DNA from: Obelidium mucronatum
Taxonomy: Eukaryota; Chytridiomycota; Chytridiomycetes; Chytridiales; Chytriomycetaceae
Reading direction: 5' to 3'
Assembly (NCBI GenBank): GCA_025765595.1
Contig: JAIVFH010000269.1
Coordinates: forward strand, 1-36,554
DNA length: 36,554 nt
Both the position numbers and the translations under genes were made by a program. The notes beneath the pieces were generated by a model. That model did not search any database. It had not been told where the DNA came from and saw only the letters and a program-made list of their open reading frames with translations. How positions within the stretch are numbered: position 1 is the first letter of the stretch; each line of letters begins with the position of its first letter. Of this stretch, positions 1 to 10,500 are shown piece by piece.

Positions 1-640
1 CATTCTTTCCACGCGAAATCGGTAAACTTGCACAGGGACTCTCGTCCATAGAACGGCTCGATGCAAGGCTATTATGTACTCCCCAGCTCGCCATTCCAAG
101 TAGAGTTTTGTACTTTCCAGGACAAACACGTGGATCCTTCAAGAGCATTTCAATAACCCGTTTTTGTTCGCATGTTCACCGCCATTCGAAGCAGGCGGAT
201 CTTCTGAGGATCCAGGGTTGAAACGGGATAAAACGAATACTAGTGTCTTGATGAGTTTCAACATTTGCCATTTCTTTCCAGCTTCCATTGATATGGGCGA
301 TACGGCAGGGGTTGAATAGAAATCCGTTATGATGTTCAGGCTCTCTTTTTGCTTCTATATCATTGGTTGTCATCATAACGTGGAAGAGAGCCACCTTGTA
401 TTTGAATGTAAGGATTGCCATCCCTTTAGCGTCAAGTCATTCCTTTCCAGGAACTCCCACACTGTTAGTTTGGATGCTTGTAGATGCGAACTGCAGTGCC
501 TCCGCGCAAATGAGTGATCTGCAAGTAGTAGAGGTGCAAGTAGATGCTTGGAGGCAAGGGCGATTGAGACCAAATGTGGACGAGATCGGGATATGTATAA
601 GGATTTGCGAGAGTATGTCAAACACTAATACTGGTCCACC
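1..640 (-). pseudogene. F-box/ankyrin gene relic, frame-broken, runs off the left edge
   Basis: Reading the minus strand downward from about 640, three frames in turn match successive parts of the intact F-box/ankyrin genes at 22979 and 31919. The first half of the F-box (FDILSQILIHIP) is in one frame. The second half (LVSIALASKHLLAPLLL, then SFARRHC and VWEFLE) is in another. The linker that follows (LTFKYKVALFHVMMTTND) is in a third. Near 60-130 an ankyrin-type segment, VIEMLLKDPRVCPGK, appears in yet another frame and continues to the window edge. No single reading frame spans the domains, so at least three indels are needed. The intact relatives are taken to be SCF-type adaptors. This copy looks dead, although the left part is missing. 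Confidence 0.75.
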
Positions 641-884
641 TGGGTTCATTTGGTAGGAGCTGCAGTACAAGTTTATTTTGTCACTTTGGTGCTTCAACAG
701 ACACCAGCATAAATTTTGCATTTTTTGAAGTCCGCTTACTCTGCCTGACCACATCATGGAAATGCATTATTTAATAAGGCACTTGTTTATTCAAAGTGAT
801 ATATTCGCCATTCTTTTAAACTTTGCACTTGGCGGGCAGTTTATTTTTCCCTCCAATGGTTGAAAACGTAAATATTCACTGTAT

Positions 885-1661
885 TCACTCACTTGAATTC
901 AAGTTATTCAACGGGATTTGAAGAGAATCCTCCACAGCCTTCCAAAACCCAACAACTGTATGACGGCTCGTGTTTTCCAAACCACCAAGACACTCCCATC
1001 CACCATCAGCAACACCTTCCCCCTCCACTTCCTTCTTGTACTTTCTCCCACACTTACTCTTTCTCACCTTGAAATGCGATCTGTAATGCTGAACCATGTT
1101 ATCACGTCTTGCAAACCTTCTTGCACAGTCTTCCTTGTAACAGACGTACGGCTTGATTCCATAATGAGTTCTCATGTGTCTTCTCAAATGACTGCTGGAA
1201 ACCAGGAACGCGTCGCATTGAGGACACTGGTACCCAACCAAATCGAGATTCTTGCTTCCAGTAACGTACTTTGAATGCTTCAAAACTTTTCTTCTCTTTC
1301 GGGGTGTTGCTTGGCCAACGCGTCGGCGTTTGGAGTTCAAATTGTCAGCCGCGGAATCGGAGTCATCGGAATCAGAATCAGAGTCAGAATCAGAGTACGT
1401 GTGTTTCAGCTGAAATTCAGGATCGGAGTCTGTTTCATTTGGATCGTTTTCACGGGTCTGGACTTCGTCTGGGGATAAATCCAAGGCAGGGATACTTTCA
1501 AACAGGGAATACAATGGAGGAGGGGAAAATTCAGGGAGAAGGAGTTCGCTGCTTGCTTCGATGCGTGGAGTAGTGTCATTGATTGGTACTGGAACGGCAA
1601 TTTCGAGACACGGGAATGTTACAGTGTGTCGGGCCCGAAAGGAGTATCTTGCAGCGGACAT
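885..1661 (-). CDS. C2H2 zinc-finger protein, two fingers, acidic Ser/Asp tract
   Basis: Uninterrupted 258-residue frame starting at ATG. Two adjacent C2H2 fingers lie at about residues 144-165 (CPQC...HLRRHMRTH) and 172-196 (CYKEDC...HYRSH), joined by a TGEKPY-like linker (YGIKPY). Ahead of them are basic clusters at 111-114 (KRRR) and 121-125 (RKRRK) that could be nuclear localisation signals, and an acidic Ser-Asp run at 90-104. These features fit a nuclear DNA-binding regulator; the target is unknown. It is a paralogue of the gene at 24092: the finger pair is very similar and both share a DSDPEFQ-like motif upstream of the fingers. As at 24092, an F-box/ankyrin copy lies immediately downstream in the same orientation. 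Confidence 0.85.
   Translation of the reverse strand: MSAARYSFRARHTVTFPCLEIAVPVPINDTTPRIEASSELLLPEFSPPPLYSLFESIPALDLSPDEVQTRENDPNETDSDPEFQLKHTYSDSDSDSDSDDSDSAADNLNSKRRRVGQATPRKRRKVLKHSKYVTGSKNLDLVGYQCPQCDAFLVSSSHLRRHMRTHYGIKPYVCYKEDCARRFARRDNMVQHYRSHFKVRKSKCGRKYKKEVEGEGVADGGWECLGGLENTSRHTVVGFWKAVEDSLQIPLNNLNSSE
1350..1394 (-). repeat. Ser-Asp coding microsatellite
   Basis: Imperfect TCN-GAN hexamer repeat encoding SDSDSDSDSDDSDS inside the C2H2 gene at 885-1661. It stays in frame and forms an acidic low-complexity stretch. Confidence 0.7.
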
Positions 1662-1926
1662 TCTTGAATTATTCTTGAAATTGAGTCTTGGAGTGGTTTA
1701 AAGATAAAAAAAGCCGCATATTGAGATACTTCTTTCATTTTAACTGCGAGAAAGAGTGTGGGAGTGAGAAACAAACACGAAAAAAACACAGCCTTCCACC
1801 ACAGCATTGTTTGTTTCTTCCTCTGCCGTTTGAGCGAATTTTCAACGTGTTTTGCATTAAATCAAGACGCAGAGAATTCGAGACTTTGTGGGATTCAGGA
1901 TTATGTCAGCACAACAGTAATTTATT

Positions 1927-3303
1927 TTATGATGGAAAGTACAAAGCCAGATGCGCCATTCTCCTGCACGCTCTCTTGTCTGTGAAAATATCTGGTGTAT
2001 TGAGCATTGTTCGGAGCTCCGTCAATTGTCGTTTGTTATCAATGTCGCGCTTTTTAAAAAAATTAGAACAAGCGACCAAACGAGCTCCACTCACGTTTTT
2101 TAGTCGATCCGATTTCAAAAGCGCAAATCGATTGTCGTTTCCAACATGTCGTCCAATTGCGAAATTGACGTCGTATGTTCCTGTTGAAGAATATTTACCC
2201 TTTGTATCCATCCATTCGTGAAGTTTTACCTGGCCCGGGATTCATTTCCTGTGTAAATATATAAAACATTTAATCCAAACGGGAATACAAGTTGATCTTC
2301 TCATGCTGTAACTCACCCGCATGATCTTCTTGTCCATGAAACTCTTCTTTTCAATACTGTTCAGCACTTCTCGTTTCGAGCTGATGTGAGAATCCAATAA
2401 ATGGACAAACGTTTTTTGTTCGTAGTTATCCGGTCCAGGCGTCTGCAAGAATCATGATAATGTTAACCTCTCCACATGAACACCTACTACAAACTAAAAA
2501 TAAACATGGTTCAAACCTCTTGCTTCAATTCAGGAAACCGTTCCACGTGTGTAACACAAACCCCAAGAATAGAAGATGGTTTAATTGCCATTAGTCTCGA
2601 CAGAGTTGTAACCTGAAAAAAAACGAATCCGGAATAAGCACACAGTTGATGCGTATCAATGGAATAATAATTCCGGATGCAAAAACCTGATCCACGTCAT
2701 ACGATGCTGGGCCATTGTTCAAGGATGGGAGCTTTGGAAACCTGTCTGCACGAGGCCCTTTAAAATCTACAAAAGCAGCCGACAATATAAGTACGCAGTA
2801 TTGAAAGCATCAAAATCAATTCAAACCTTTTACCCCGTTTGGCATCTATACGGACCTTTTCTTCAACGATGTCTTGATTCTGGAAGGAAAAGAAGTTTAC
2901 CAAGTCCGACATCCAACCCAATTGCAAAAAAACATACCTCCAACCAACGTATTTCCTCGAAAAGATGCTAGCAATAACATGCAGCAAATAAAAAAAACAA
3001 GGCACAAGCCAATTGTTTGACAAGTTTTGGGGGGAACAAACGCAGGCGGATAAGTTACAAAACCGCAGCTGGGCTTAATTCTCTCCTCTGTTTGAGATGC
3101 CAGAGCCGATGGATATGCGAATTCATCCAGATGTAATCAGGAAAGCCCTTGTGATCGAGGAAAGGTATGACCCGTAACAACACATCTGTCCCCACCAAGA
3201 GCATTTTCTGAATGAGAAGTCTCAAATGGAACTTATTGCGAAGCTGGATTCGTGCGGAAGCTTCGAAAAAAGATTGTCCAATAATGATGAACGACTTTCT
3301 CAT
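1927..3303 (-). CDS. Sperm-tail PG-rich repeat (STPGR/SHIPPO) protein, flagellum-type
   Basis: Seven-exon model: 3303-3064, 2967-2938, 2879-2834, 2766-2687, 2612-2517, 2442-2317 and 2229-1927. All introns are GT-AG, and the total is 921 nt, giving 306 residues with consistent phases. The protein has several PG-rich-type repeats: GPRADRFPKL with NNGPASYDV, then VERFPELKQETPGPDNY, then STGTYDV. Such repeats occur in flagellar and ciliary microtubule-associated proteins of the SHIPPO/ODF3/STPG group, so a role in the zoospore flagellum is inferred. A helical segment (HLFEEIRWLENQDIVEEKV) precedes the repeats. The N-terminal 80 residues are not recognised, and the start could lie further in. The first ATG at 3303 overlaps the 5' end of the divergent STYX-like gene. 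Which STPG member it is cannot be said. Confidence 0.7.
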
Positions 3304-4363
3304 CAACCAACAACAAAGCCAAGACGATGGCGCTGTGGACTGGAAGTAAATAGCAACCCCTCAATGTCCAAACCCGATCTGATGCTCTTCATACTGTACT
3401 GACTCTGATGCGGATATGCAGATACGACATGCGGAGGGAGGCTCAGATTATTGTGCCCAACCTGTATCTCGGGCCATACTCCTGCGCGCGAGACAGAGCG
3501 CTGCTACAGTCATACGGAATCACTCATTTATTGGCGGTGTTTGACGGCAACGAGGGAAAGTTTATGAAAGTACATCCAGACCTGATCTATGAATACATGT
3601 GCGTAGGCGTTTTATTGTTTCGAACCACTGGAATTCAGCAAAAACCACGTCGTCTTGTTGATGCTGAGGAATATAGTGGATGGTTGTTGGTGGATACGTA
3701 GAGCTGATCCATCAACTCAAACCACAACTAAAATTCATATACGCCAGTCAAGTCACAGATTCCCATCAGGAAAACTTGATTCCCCACTTCCCAAGGGCTT
3801 CAAAATTTCTCGGATCAGTGCTTTCGAATCCAAATAACAAAGTCCTCGTGTTCTGTAATAACGGAATGTCAAGAAGTCCGTGTTTTGTAGTTGCCTATTT
3901 GATGGAGACGCTTCAGTGGGACTTTGCTACTGCATTTGGGTCAGTTAATATTCTTTCCTCCCTCGTGTCTTTGTTTAACCGTGACTTGTAAAAACAGGTA
4001 TGTTCAAAACAGGAGATTCTGCATCAGCCCAAATGACAACTTCAAAATGCAATTACGGGTACATTTTGAAATTTCGAATTTTACTATTATTGGCTGGTGT
4101 AACTCATCTTCGCTTTCTTTTAGGAATACCAACCAATATACCAAGCGCGTTTACAGGCGACACAACAGACCAATCATCACTATCCCACATCTGCAGCCGT
4201 TTCTAGCAGTAGCGCAAGGGACAAACCTATGTGCCGGCAGTTCATCGGCAAGGAGCCTAAACGGCGGCAATTACCAGAGGACGATGAATTCGACAATCAT
4301 TATGGAGATCATCAGAATAGCGGTTTTGGGATGGGTCGCCAAGAGGATACGGAGATGGAATGA
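3284..4363 (+). CDS. STYX: STYX-family dual-specificity phosphatase homologue with intact CX5R
   Basis: Five-exon model: 3284-3345, 3422-3598, 3748-3939, 3998-4058 and 4124-4363. The total is 732 nt, giving 243 residues with matching phases (human STYX is 223). Family landmarks appear in order: DWKYDMRRE, PNLYLGPYS, YGITHLLAV, the P-loop, then YVQNRRFCISPN and a KR-rich, acidic tail. Vertebrate STYX is a pseudophosphatase whose P-loop has Gly in place of the catalytic Cys. Here the loop reads VFCNNGMSRSP, with Cys116 and Arg122 in CX5R spacing, although the usual His before Cys is Phe. The protein may therefore be an active phosphatase or a phospho-binding scaffold; sequence alone cannot tell. 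Start at 3284 or 3287. It is divergent from the flagellum-type gene at 1927-3303. Confidence 0.85.
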
Positions 4364-4488
4364 GCTGTTTTTTGATGAGTGGGCTTAATTGGAATAGATT
4401 CATCCGCAGTATATCTGCATTCGTTTTGATGGCCGCGGTCAGGGATATTGTTCGAAAGTAGCAGATAAAAGCACACCAACTCTCCCAT

Positions 4489-4623
4489 GTCGACTCGGTC
4501 CCCGATGAAATCGGGATGCAAATCTTTGCTTGGATCCGTCCTGACCGACTTCATTCCCTGCGTTGTTGTGTTAAGCCATTGACTAATCAAGAAGAGGTTG
4601 CAATTAATGTTGTATTCATTTAA
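4489..4623 (+). pseudogene. Relic of an F-box/LRR gene N-terminus
   Basis: A short open stretch reads VPDEIGMQIFAWIRPDRLH and then SLRCCVKPL before stopping. It closely matches the N-terminal F-box-like segment of the F-box/LRR gene at 28148-29128 (VPTEIMTQIFAWIHPQQVF, VLRRVSRRI). No start codon precedes it in frame and no leucine-rich repeats follow: the next gene, on the other strand, begins its 3' end at 4620. It looks like an insertion or duplication remnant only about 130 nt long. Confidence 0.6.
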
Positions 4624-6618
4624 CCTCTTAAGAAACTATCACGATTTGACAGGAATTCAGCCCATACCCCATCGGCAAGCTCCAAACAGGCAGCCTCATT
4701 CTTATTCATCGCGTACTCTTCAATTAACTTATTGATGCTCTCTGGTAATTCACCACCCTGATGAACATTTAGAATTGAACGCGAAAGAGAAGTGGCGTCC
4801 ATTGCCCAACTGTATTCTCCTATAAGCCTTGAATCTGCAACATCAATCCAAATCAACTTTTTCTTCCGATACTGGTGTTGATGATGATTCCTTCTCACGG
4901 TCAGGTACTTGAATCAAATTCGCAAGTACGCGCATCACCATGCTGGAATCCACCGTCGTGAAGTGCAAACAAGCACTTGTACAATCCAAACAACAAAATC
5001 TTGAGTTAAATCTTCCCGATGAATAGGAACACCAACAGGTGACATTATATACGCCGCCCCAGTTTCACCTTCAAAGGCCTTACAGTCGCCGGCAACAGAT
5101 ACAACCACATTCGTTTCATTTGCTGCTTTCAAATGCTTACATTCATGGAAAGCGTAGTAGATACTGGTAAATTCTGTATCAAGAACGACTTTGAGTGCAT
5201 AGAATTCCCCCGGATTCCCATTTGTTCCAGCCCGGTACACTTTAAAGACGCGCCCAGTCGCGCCAGCACCAAGGAAAGCGTCCGTGTCAACAAGTTGTAC
5301 ATTAAAGTGTTTGCATGCTGCCAAGATAACATTCCCCCACGGGCTCATGGTCCCCGTACGGATAAAGTCCACAATTTTCTTCTTAGAGCCGCCTGCTGAC
5401 CAAGAGACTTCCTCAATTGACCGAATAATGTGTTTTTCACGGGAACGAATGAGCCAGCATCGGCTTTTGTCAAAGAGAATAGCGAAAGCGTGTTCATTGA
5501 GATATTGGAGATAACGAACAACCTGGAGAAGAAGCGAAAGTTATTAAGTAAAGAACCCATGATTATCGCATTACTCAACTTTACCAAATCTTCTCCCTCC
5601 GAGAATCTCAAATTTCCTTCAAGAATAACAAACATGTCCCAAATCTCAGCGTTTGGAGCAATGCCGAAACGAAATTGCTCTGCCCCCCCAGTTTCACAAG
5701 CAAGCTGGTGTATATTTCGTGCACTATGGTGGGGCTCATCTCTGTGGGAGTACAATCCTCTGAGACTAGCGTGAAGATGGGGTCGGAGTTTGACGCTGGA
5801 AAAGAATCCCTTTTGAGGCCAACGATAATCTTCACTGTTTACAAGATTCACGTCAGGTCCCAATACATTGTGTAAGATTTGCGTCATTTTGACGTTGAAG
5901 TGTTTTCTGTCTACAAACAAGGATCATCAATCAGTCAACAATAACAAATATGTCAAGTTGATGCTGCAGGCATAATGTTGAAAGTATTTTTTTGCAAGCG
6001 CCTACGGCACTTAGATTTCACGCCTTCGGCATTCTTTCTTCAAGGCTACAGCAGGTGCGTTACACCCTTCCGATGAACGTCCTTGTTACCTGTAATGAGT
6101 TCCAACTCTTCAGATTCAGCGTCAGTCAGCATTGGATCCAATTCAGGATCATGTTTGTGTTTATAAAACAGATTCAATTGCTGAACTTGGCTGAATGTGG
6201 CATGTCCTAACTCATCGTCGGTTTTTGACGGAATGTGCTCTGAATGGCGAAGCTGCTCAACAGCTTTATGCAATTCAGCCAGTTGCTCCAAAAGATCTGG
6301 TGATGTTGAGTGAAAAAAAATGCAGGCTGGAGTGGAAATACAAGATGCCCTACCCGATGGAATGGATGATGTTCCTAGCATCTCGGGCTGCATGGCTTGA
6401 CGTTGAAGTTGATGGTAAGTATCCGTTTTCCGAACCAAGTCTTCTCTCAACTGTTGAAGAGCACTGTCTTCACACAAGAAGACGCTAAGCTCGTCTTCCC
6501 CCCCTTCTGGATGGTCATTTTTCCACTCATCAATCATGGCTCTCTTGGAAGTGCTCAGTTTTGCTTCTGCTAATTGCATCGACGCTTCTGCCATGTCAAT
6601 GCGTATTTGGATTTCCAT
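4620..6618 (-). pseudogene. Crinkler-type effector kinase homologue, frame-broken
   Basis: Minus-strand locus. A helical N-terminal region (MEIQIRIDMAEASMQLAEA onward) is followed by introns near 6298-6353 and 5911-6085. A variable middle domain with a SEGEDL motif comes next, then an intron near 5522-5586. After it comes a protein-kinase-like C-terminus with glycine loop LGAGATGRVFKV, lysine motif FYALKVV, catalytic-loop motif GFQHGDAR and DFG-like WIDVAD. This order resembles Crinkler (CRN) proteins of chytrids, Rhizophagus and oomycetes, whose C-termini often carry such kinases; the classic LFLAK-type header is not seen. The kinase motifs lie in different frames, with breaks near 4865, 4930 and 4985. 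Others occur near 5800 and at a run of seven C at 5683-5689. It is either a decaying gene or an error-rich assembly stretch. Confidence 0.6.
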
Positions 6619-7004
6619 CTTGAAGATAAAATTTTACAAGAGATATATCTTTTCTTTTCAGGAAGATTCCATCACCGAACAGCTGTGGCTGAACGAAGCA
6701 TGCAGTGAATCCACTATTTTTTGTATATTGGATATTGATTTTAACATAACGTTTGCTCCCGTATATAATCCAATCAACAACAATCCTCCGTCCGCCAACC
6801 TGTCACCGCTCAGCCACTGCAAAGCTACTCAGATCATACAAATTGCGTTCAAGGTGCTAAGAGATTTTGGACTTTCAAGAGTTGAATCAGACGATAATGT
6901 AATCTCAACGGAAACCTTTAACTTGTTGTATCAGACCTCATTCATTCTATTTAAAAAGAAGCTCTCTTATTCTTCCCACATTTTCTACAAAAACAAAAAA
7001 CAAA
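6619..7004. other. Intergenic region between divergent genes
   Basis: The 386 bases separate the Crinkler-type locus (-) from the small gene at 7005 (+). A plus-strand reading frame crosses it but has AT-rich, low-information content and shows no domain. The only site I would mark is the TATA-like element at 6948-6955. Confidence 0.5.
6948..6955 (+). promoter_or_regulatory. TATA-like element TATTTAAA
   Basis: It lies about 50 bases before the ATG at 7005 and is followed by a pyrimidine-rich stretch and an A-rich leader (ACAAAAACAAAAAACAAA). That arrangement is common for well-expressed fungal genes. The assignment rests on position only. Confidence 0.35.
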
Positions 7005-7398
7005 ATGCTCAACTTCAAGTACACTTCCGCCAAGCCCTCGCCGCTGCCGCCGCGCGCCGTCCAAGCCGGCTTCAAGCCCGCCGCAACGCCGGCCGCTGCC
7101 ATCGCCGCCGGCAGAGTCTACGTGCAAAACAACCGCAACGAGCCAGTGGCAACTTCGCTCAAAAACGCGACAAGAACTTTCAGCTCGAACTTGCTTCTGT
7201 TCAACAGCAACCAGGCGCCCGAGCAAGCCCCCAGACTGGCGACACACTACATGACTGGCGGTAAGGGCGATGGCAGCGTGCTGACCAGGGAGCGAACGAT
7301 GGATCTGGTAAGTTGATTCCTTGTTGCTAAAAATAGTATTTTTGTTCTGAAATGTATTCCGACAGTATGAACGCCACAAGTACGCGTTTGACGACTAG
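7005..7398 (+). CDS. Small basic protein of unknown function, possibly mitochondrial
   Basis: Two exons, 7005-7307 and 7366-7398, joined by a clear GT-AG intron (gtaagt...ttccgacag), encode 111 residues. The N-terminus is rich in Lys, Arg, Ala, Pro and Ser and lacks acidic residues until Glu46 (about residues 1-45), as in many mitochondrial presequences. The second half is more conserved-looking and ends in TRERTMDLYERHKYAFDD, a charged, probably helical C-terminus. GC content and codon choice in the first exon are much higher than in the flanking DNA, which supports a real gene. I do not recognise the family. A resemblance to mitochondrial inhibitor-type small proteins is too weak to name. 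Confidence 0.65.
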
Positions 7399-7586
7399 TA
7401 GTCTTGGGCGTTCTCATTTTTCAGACAAGGAATTGCTTTATCATATTAACTTCAAGCAGTCTTGAAAATAAAAAAAACGCACATGCAACGTTGGATCACA
7501 TCATTTTCCACTCAATGTATTGCAATTTAAGACAAACCCGATGAAAAAAACAAAGAAAAGCGTCCCCAAATCATAATTCTAAGCTA

Positions 7587-10500
7587 CTACTTTGCCGCCG
7601 CAACCTCAATAGTTTCCAACACCCACTCCCCACCACTATCCACATTTTTCGACCGATGCAACTGCCACGTTCCATAATAGTGAGAATTCGTTCGGATCGC
7701 AATCACCTTAACAAATCTCTGGAAATTTACAGTCTTGATTCTTGCAAAAGTGTCGGACGGGATCTTGCTCACAGCATCCACCAAGTCATCCAAATTTACA
7801 ATCTTTTGTCCATTGATTTCAGTGACCCAGGAGAGTGGATTGAGGTGGTACATTTGCGCTGGCGACCCTTCGTATACTACTGAACACAAGACTCCTTCAG
7901 GTACATTCTTGAGTTGTTGAAACACCGCCTTGTGTGGCACTAAACAAAGATTCAAATCAGTTTTCGAGATAATCAAAACATTTCACTTGAATAGCAGTCG
8001 ACTTACTCTGGAAAATCGCTCCAGACCATCCCACAATCCTCTCTGAAGTATGAATACGCATCAAACTGGAGGGGACAGTCAAAACAATCTCCTTCTTATC
8101 TCTCATGATTGTCTTCAATATTTTTTAACACTTCATTATCAGTATTTGCATCCATTGCAAAGAAAAGATAATAATGACGCTTACCAATTCAAGCTCCTTT
8201 TTATCCGTCAACTTCATAATATCCATATAATTGGTCGTCGCTTCCCCATCCGCAGCCAACACCATATCCCCTTCCTTCAACAAACTCACCGCTTCCGTTC
8301 CCGAAGTAACCCTCCTCACAATCAAGACATTCCTACGACTCAAATGCGTCCCCTCAATCTTCTTGACCCATGTATCGGATAATCCCAGTACACGCGCATG
8401 CGCTACTTGCGCATACGTCAACTCTGCTTCCAACGTGTACGCTTCGATATCCAATGGGAACTTTACATTCGGGTCCGAGACCAGTTTCTTGACAATTTCA
8501 ACTGTTGGTTGGATCAGGGATATCGGCATTCCCATAAAGAATTCGCTTTTTCCTTTCGACGAGTATTTGGTGTGTGCTGCAAAGAGGGCTTGGACGTGGC
8601 CTGCATCGTCTGTCAACACGCCGCCAGTTCCAAGCGGGTTCTCAAGTTCGATTCCTTCGTTGGTGTTAAAGAAAAACAACGCGTTTTAGATAAGTTTCGA
8701 AAAACAGATTATGCAAAAAAATACACTTACCTTCAACATTGATTGATCGAAAACAAGGTGGAATCGGCTCCGCAACGAAAAACTGTCTCTTGTTGGTAAC
8801 AACTGTCTTTCGCACCAGCGCTTGATACGCCTTGGACAAACAAACCATATGAACTATAAAAAAAAATCAAAAAATCAGTCAATTAAAAAAGTATCTCAAA
8901 AAAAAAACTACTCACCAGAATCACCTTGACTCAACGCCCGTTCCGAAAACACTGCCGACTTTACAAACGTCTCTCCCAACAACTTGACATCATACTGCAA
9001 CACGACAAAATTATAGACTTGATGAATAAACAGGATTTTCGCTGGAATAATGATACTGTTTGCAAACGTCAGCAACACGTCTCCAAGCGAGATGGGGATT
9101 GTGTGACGGTCTCCAACAACGAGTCCTAGCTCTGCGTCAACAACGACACCGACACCCGCGCTAACAGAGTGCGCAATTCCGTCAATATAGAAAGGCATCT
9201 AAATTTAGCAGAGAAAGGTTTTAACATACACCGTTAGCACACACAAAGACTGCAACGTCTTACGTGAAACTCGATATGAATCAAGGAAGGAATCACATCT
9301 CTCCCAGGCCCAAGGTTTTCCTCCAACGCCAAATGAGTTGCAGTATGTGATTCATAAATAGCAGGGCCAATGCATGGAGCAAGTTTTGTGTAATTCCATA
9401 AACCGCTTGAAACTAAATACCAATGCACGAGTCATAAGTACTTTACAAACGTTGGAACAACACAACAATACAAACCATCACGAACAGCTAGATTGAATCC
9501 ATGCCACCTTCGATCCACTTGCACCAAACTCACCCGTTCCTTATTAATATCCGATAAATGATAGAACCGTAGAGGTATTCGTTCCCGGTCTCGCAGCGTT
9601 TCCATTACTTCAATAAACTTTTCAAGGGTTGGGACGGGGATGTTGTTGAGTTCCATGATGCAGCTTTTTCGGGATACGCCTGCCATTCCAAGCATGTATC
9701 CTGCGCTTGCGACGAAAACTCCGGCTAAATTAAAAGAAAGTCACTCAATACAACGGTGGAAAAAAATTGGAGAAAGATGTACTACTCACAAGCAGGGACC
9801 ATGTAACTGACCGCCATTTGATAAGACACGGTATTCAAAATTCCTCCTCCTACTTCAACATATCGATCCGGTGTAATGGCATGGAGGTCTTGTACGGGAA
9901 TTTCAATTTCTTTGATTTCGACGCCGCTTTTGTAAAAGCAAAAGATGAAAATCAGGATTGCGTTTAGACGTGAGAGAGTTAAAAAAAATCGAATATTCAC
10001 CGCTGAACGGAAAACTTGACAGTCTTCCCAACAGACGAATCAAAAATATCTTCCAACGGAACAAACTTGGTAATCAAATTTCCATTCGCCTTCACAATGA
10101 TATCACCCGTTTCAATAATTCCGTCTCCAGGACCTTTCGGTAATACTTGGCTGTGTGTTTTTGTTTGTTATACATGACCAAAAAAAGAAGATCTCTTTTC
10201 CACAAACCTAACAACAAGCATCCCTGTGCCTTGTGGAAATTCTTGCCGAACCTGTGCCTCGACCTCAGGAAGAAGTCCCAGCCTTTTCACTTCATCGTAA
10301 GGAGAATACTTGAAAATGGTTTGGAGTGTTCCTCGTGGGATTTGTAAAACTCCGTTTTGAAGATATTCTAGGACTCTCACGACGCGGTCCAAGGGAAGGA
10401 AAAATGACGATGCTGCGGATGTGGAGCCTCCTGTTCAGAGTAACGTCTGTTAACAAAAAAGGTAGGGATCATAATCCCAAAAACGAACCAGCATTTAAGG

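Noticed and set aside
3..221. Plus-strand open frame beginning FFPREIGKL, resembling a leucine-rich repeat
   Set aside because: Only one weak repeat-like segment; the opposite strand shows a far better ankyrin match (VIEMLLKDPRVCPG) in a family present elsewhere in the window.
1688..2221. Plus-strand 177-codon frame opposite the PG-rich-repeat gene
   Set aside because: It is the complement of the terminal exon and 3' region of the minus-strand gene, whose splicing and PG-rich motifs are consistent.
6536..7264. Long plus-strand frame across the intergenic region and the start of the small gene at 7005
   Set aside because: Composition is AT-rich and motif-free, and it overlaps the GC-rich gene at 7005 in another frame that has a good start, intron and stop.
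9000..10000. Mobile element or transposase search in the intron-rich NMA111 region and elsewhere
   Set aside because: No transposase or reverse transcriptase motif, terminal inverted repeat or target-site duplication could be supported anywhere in the window.
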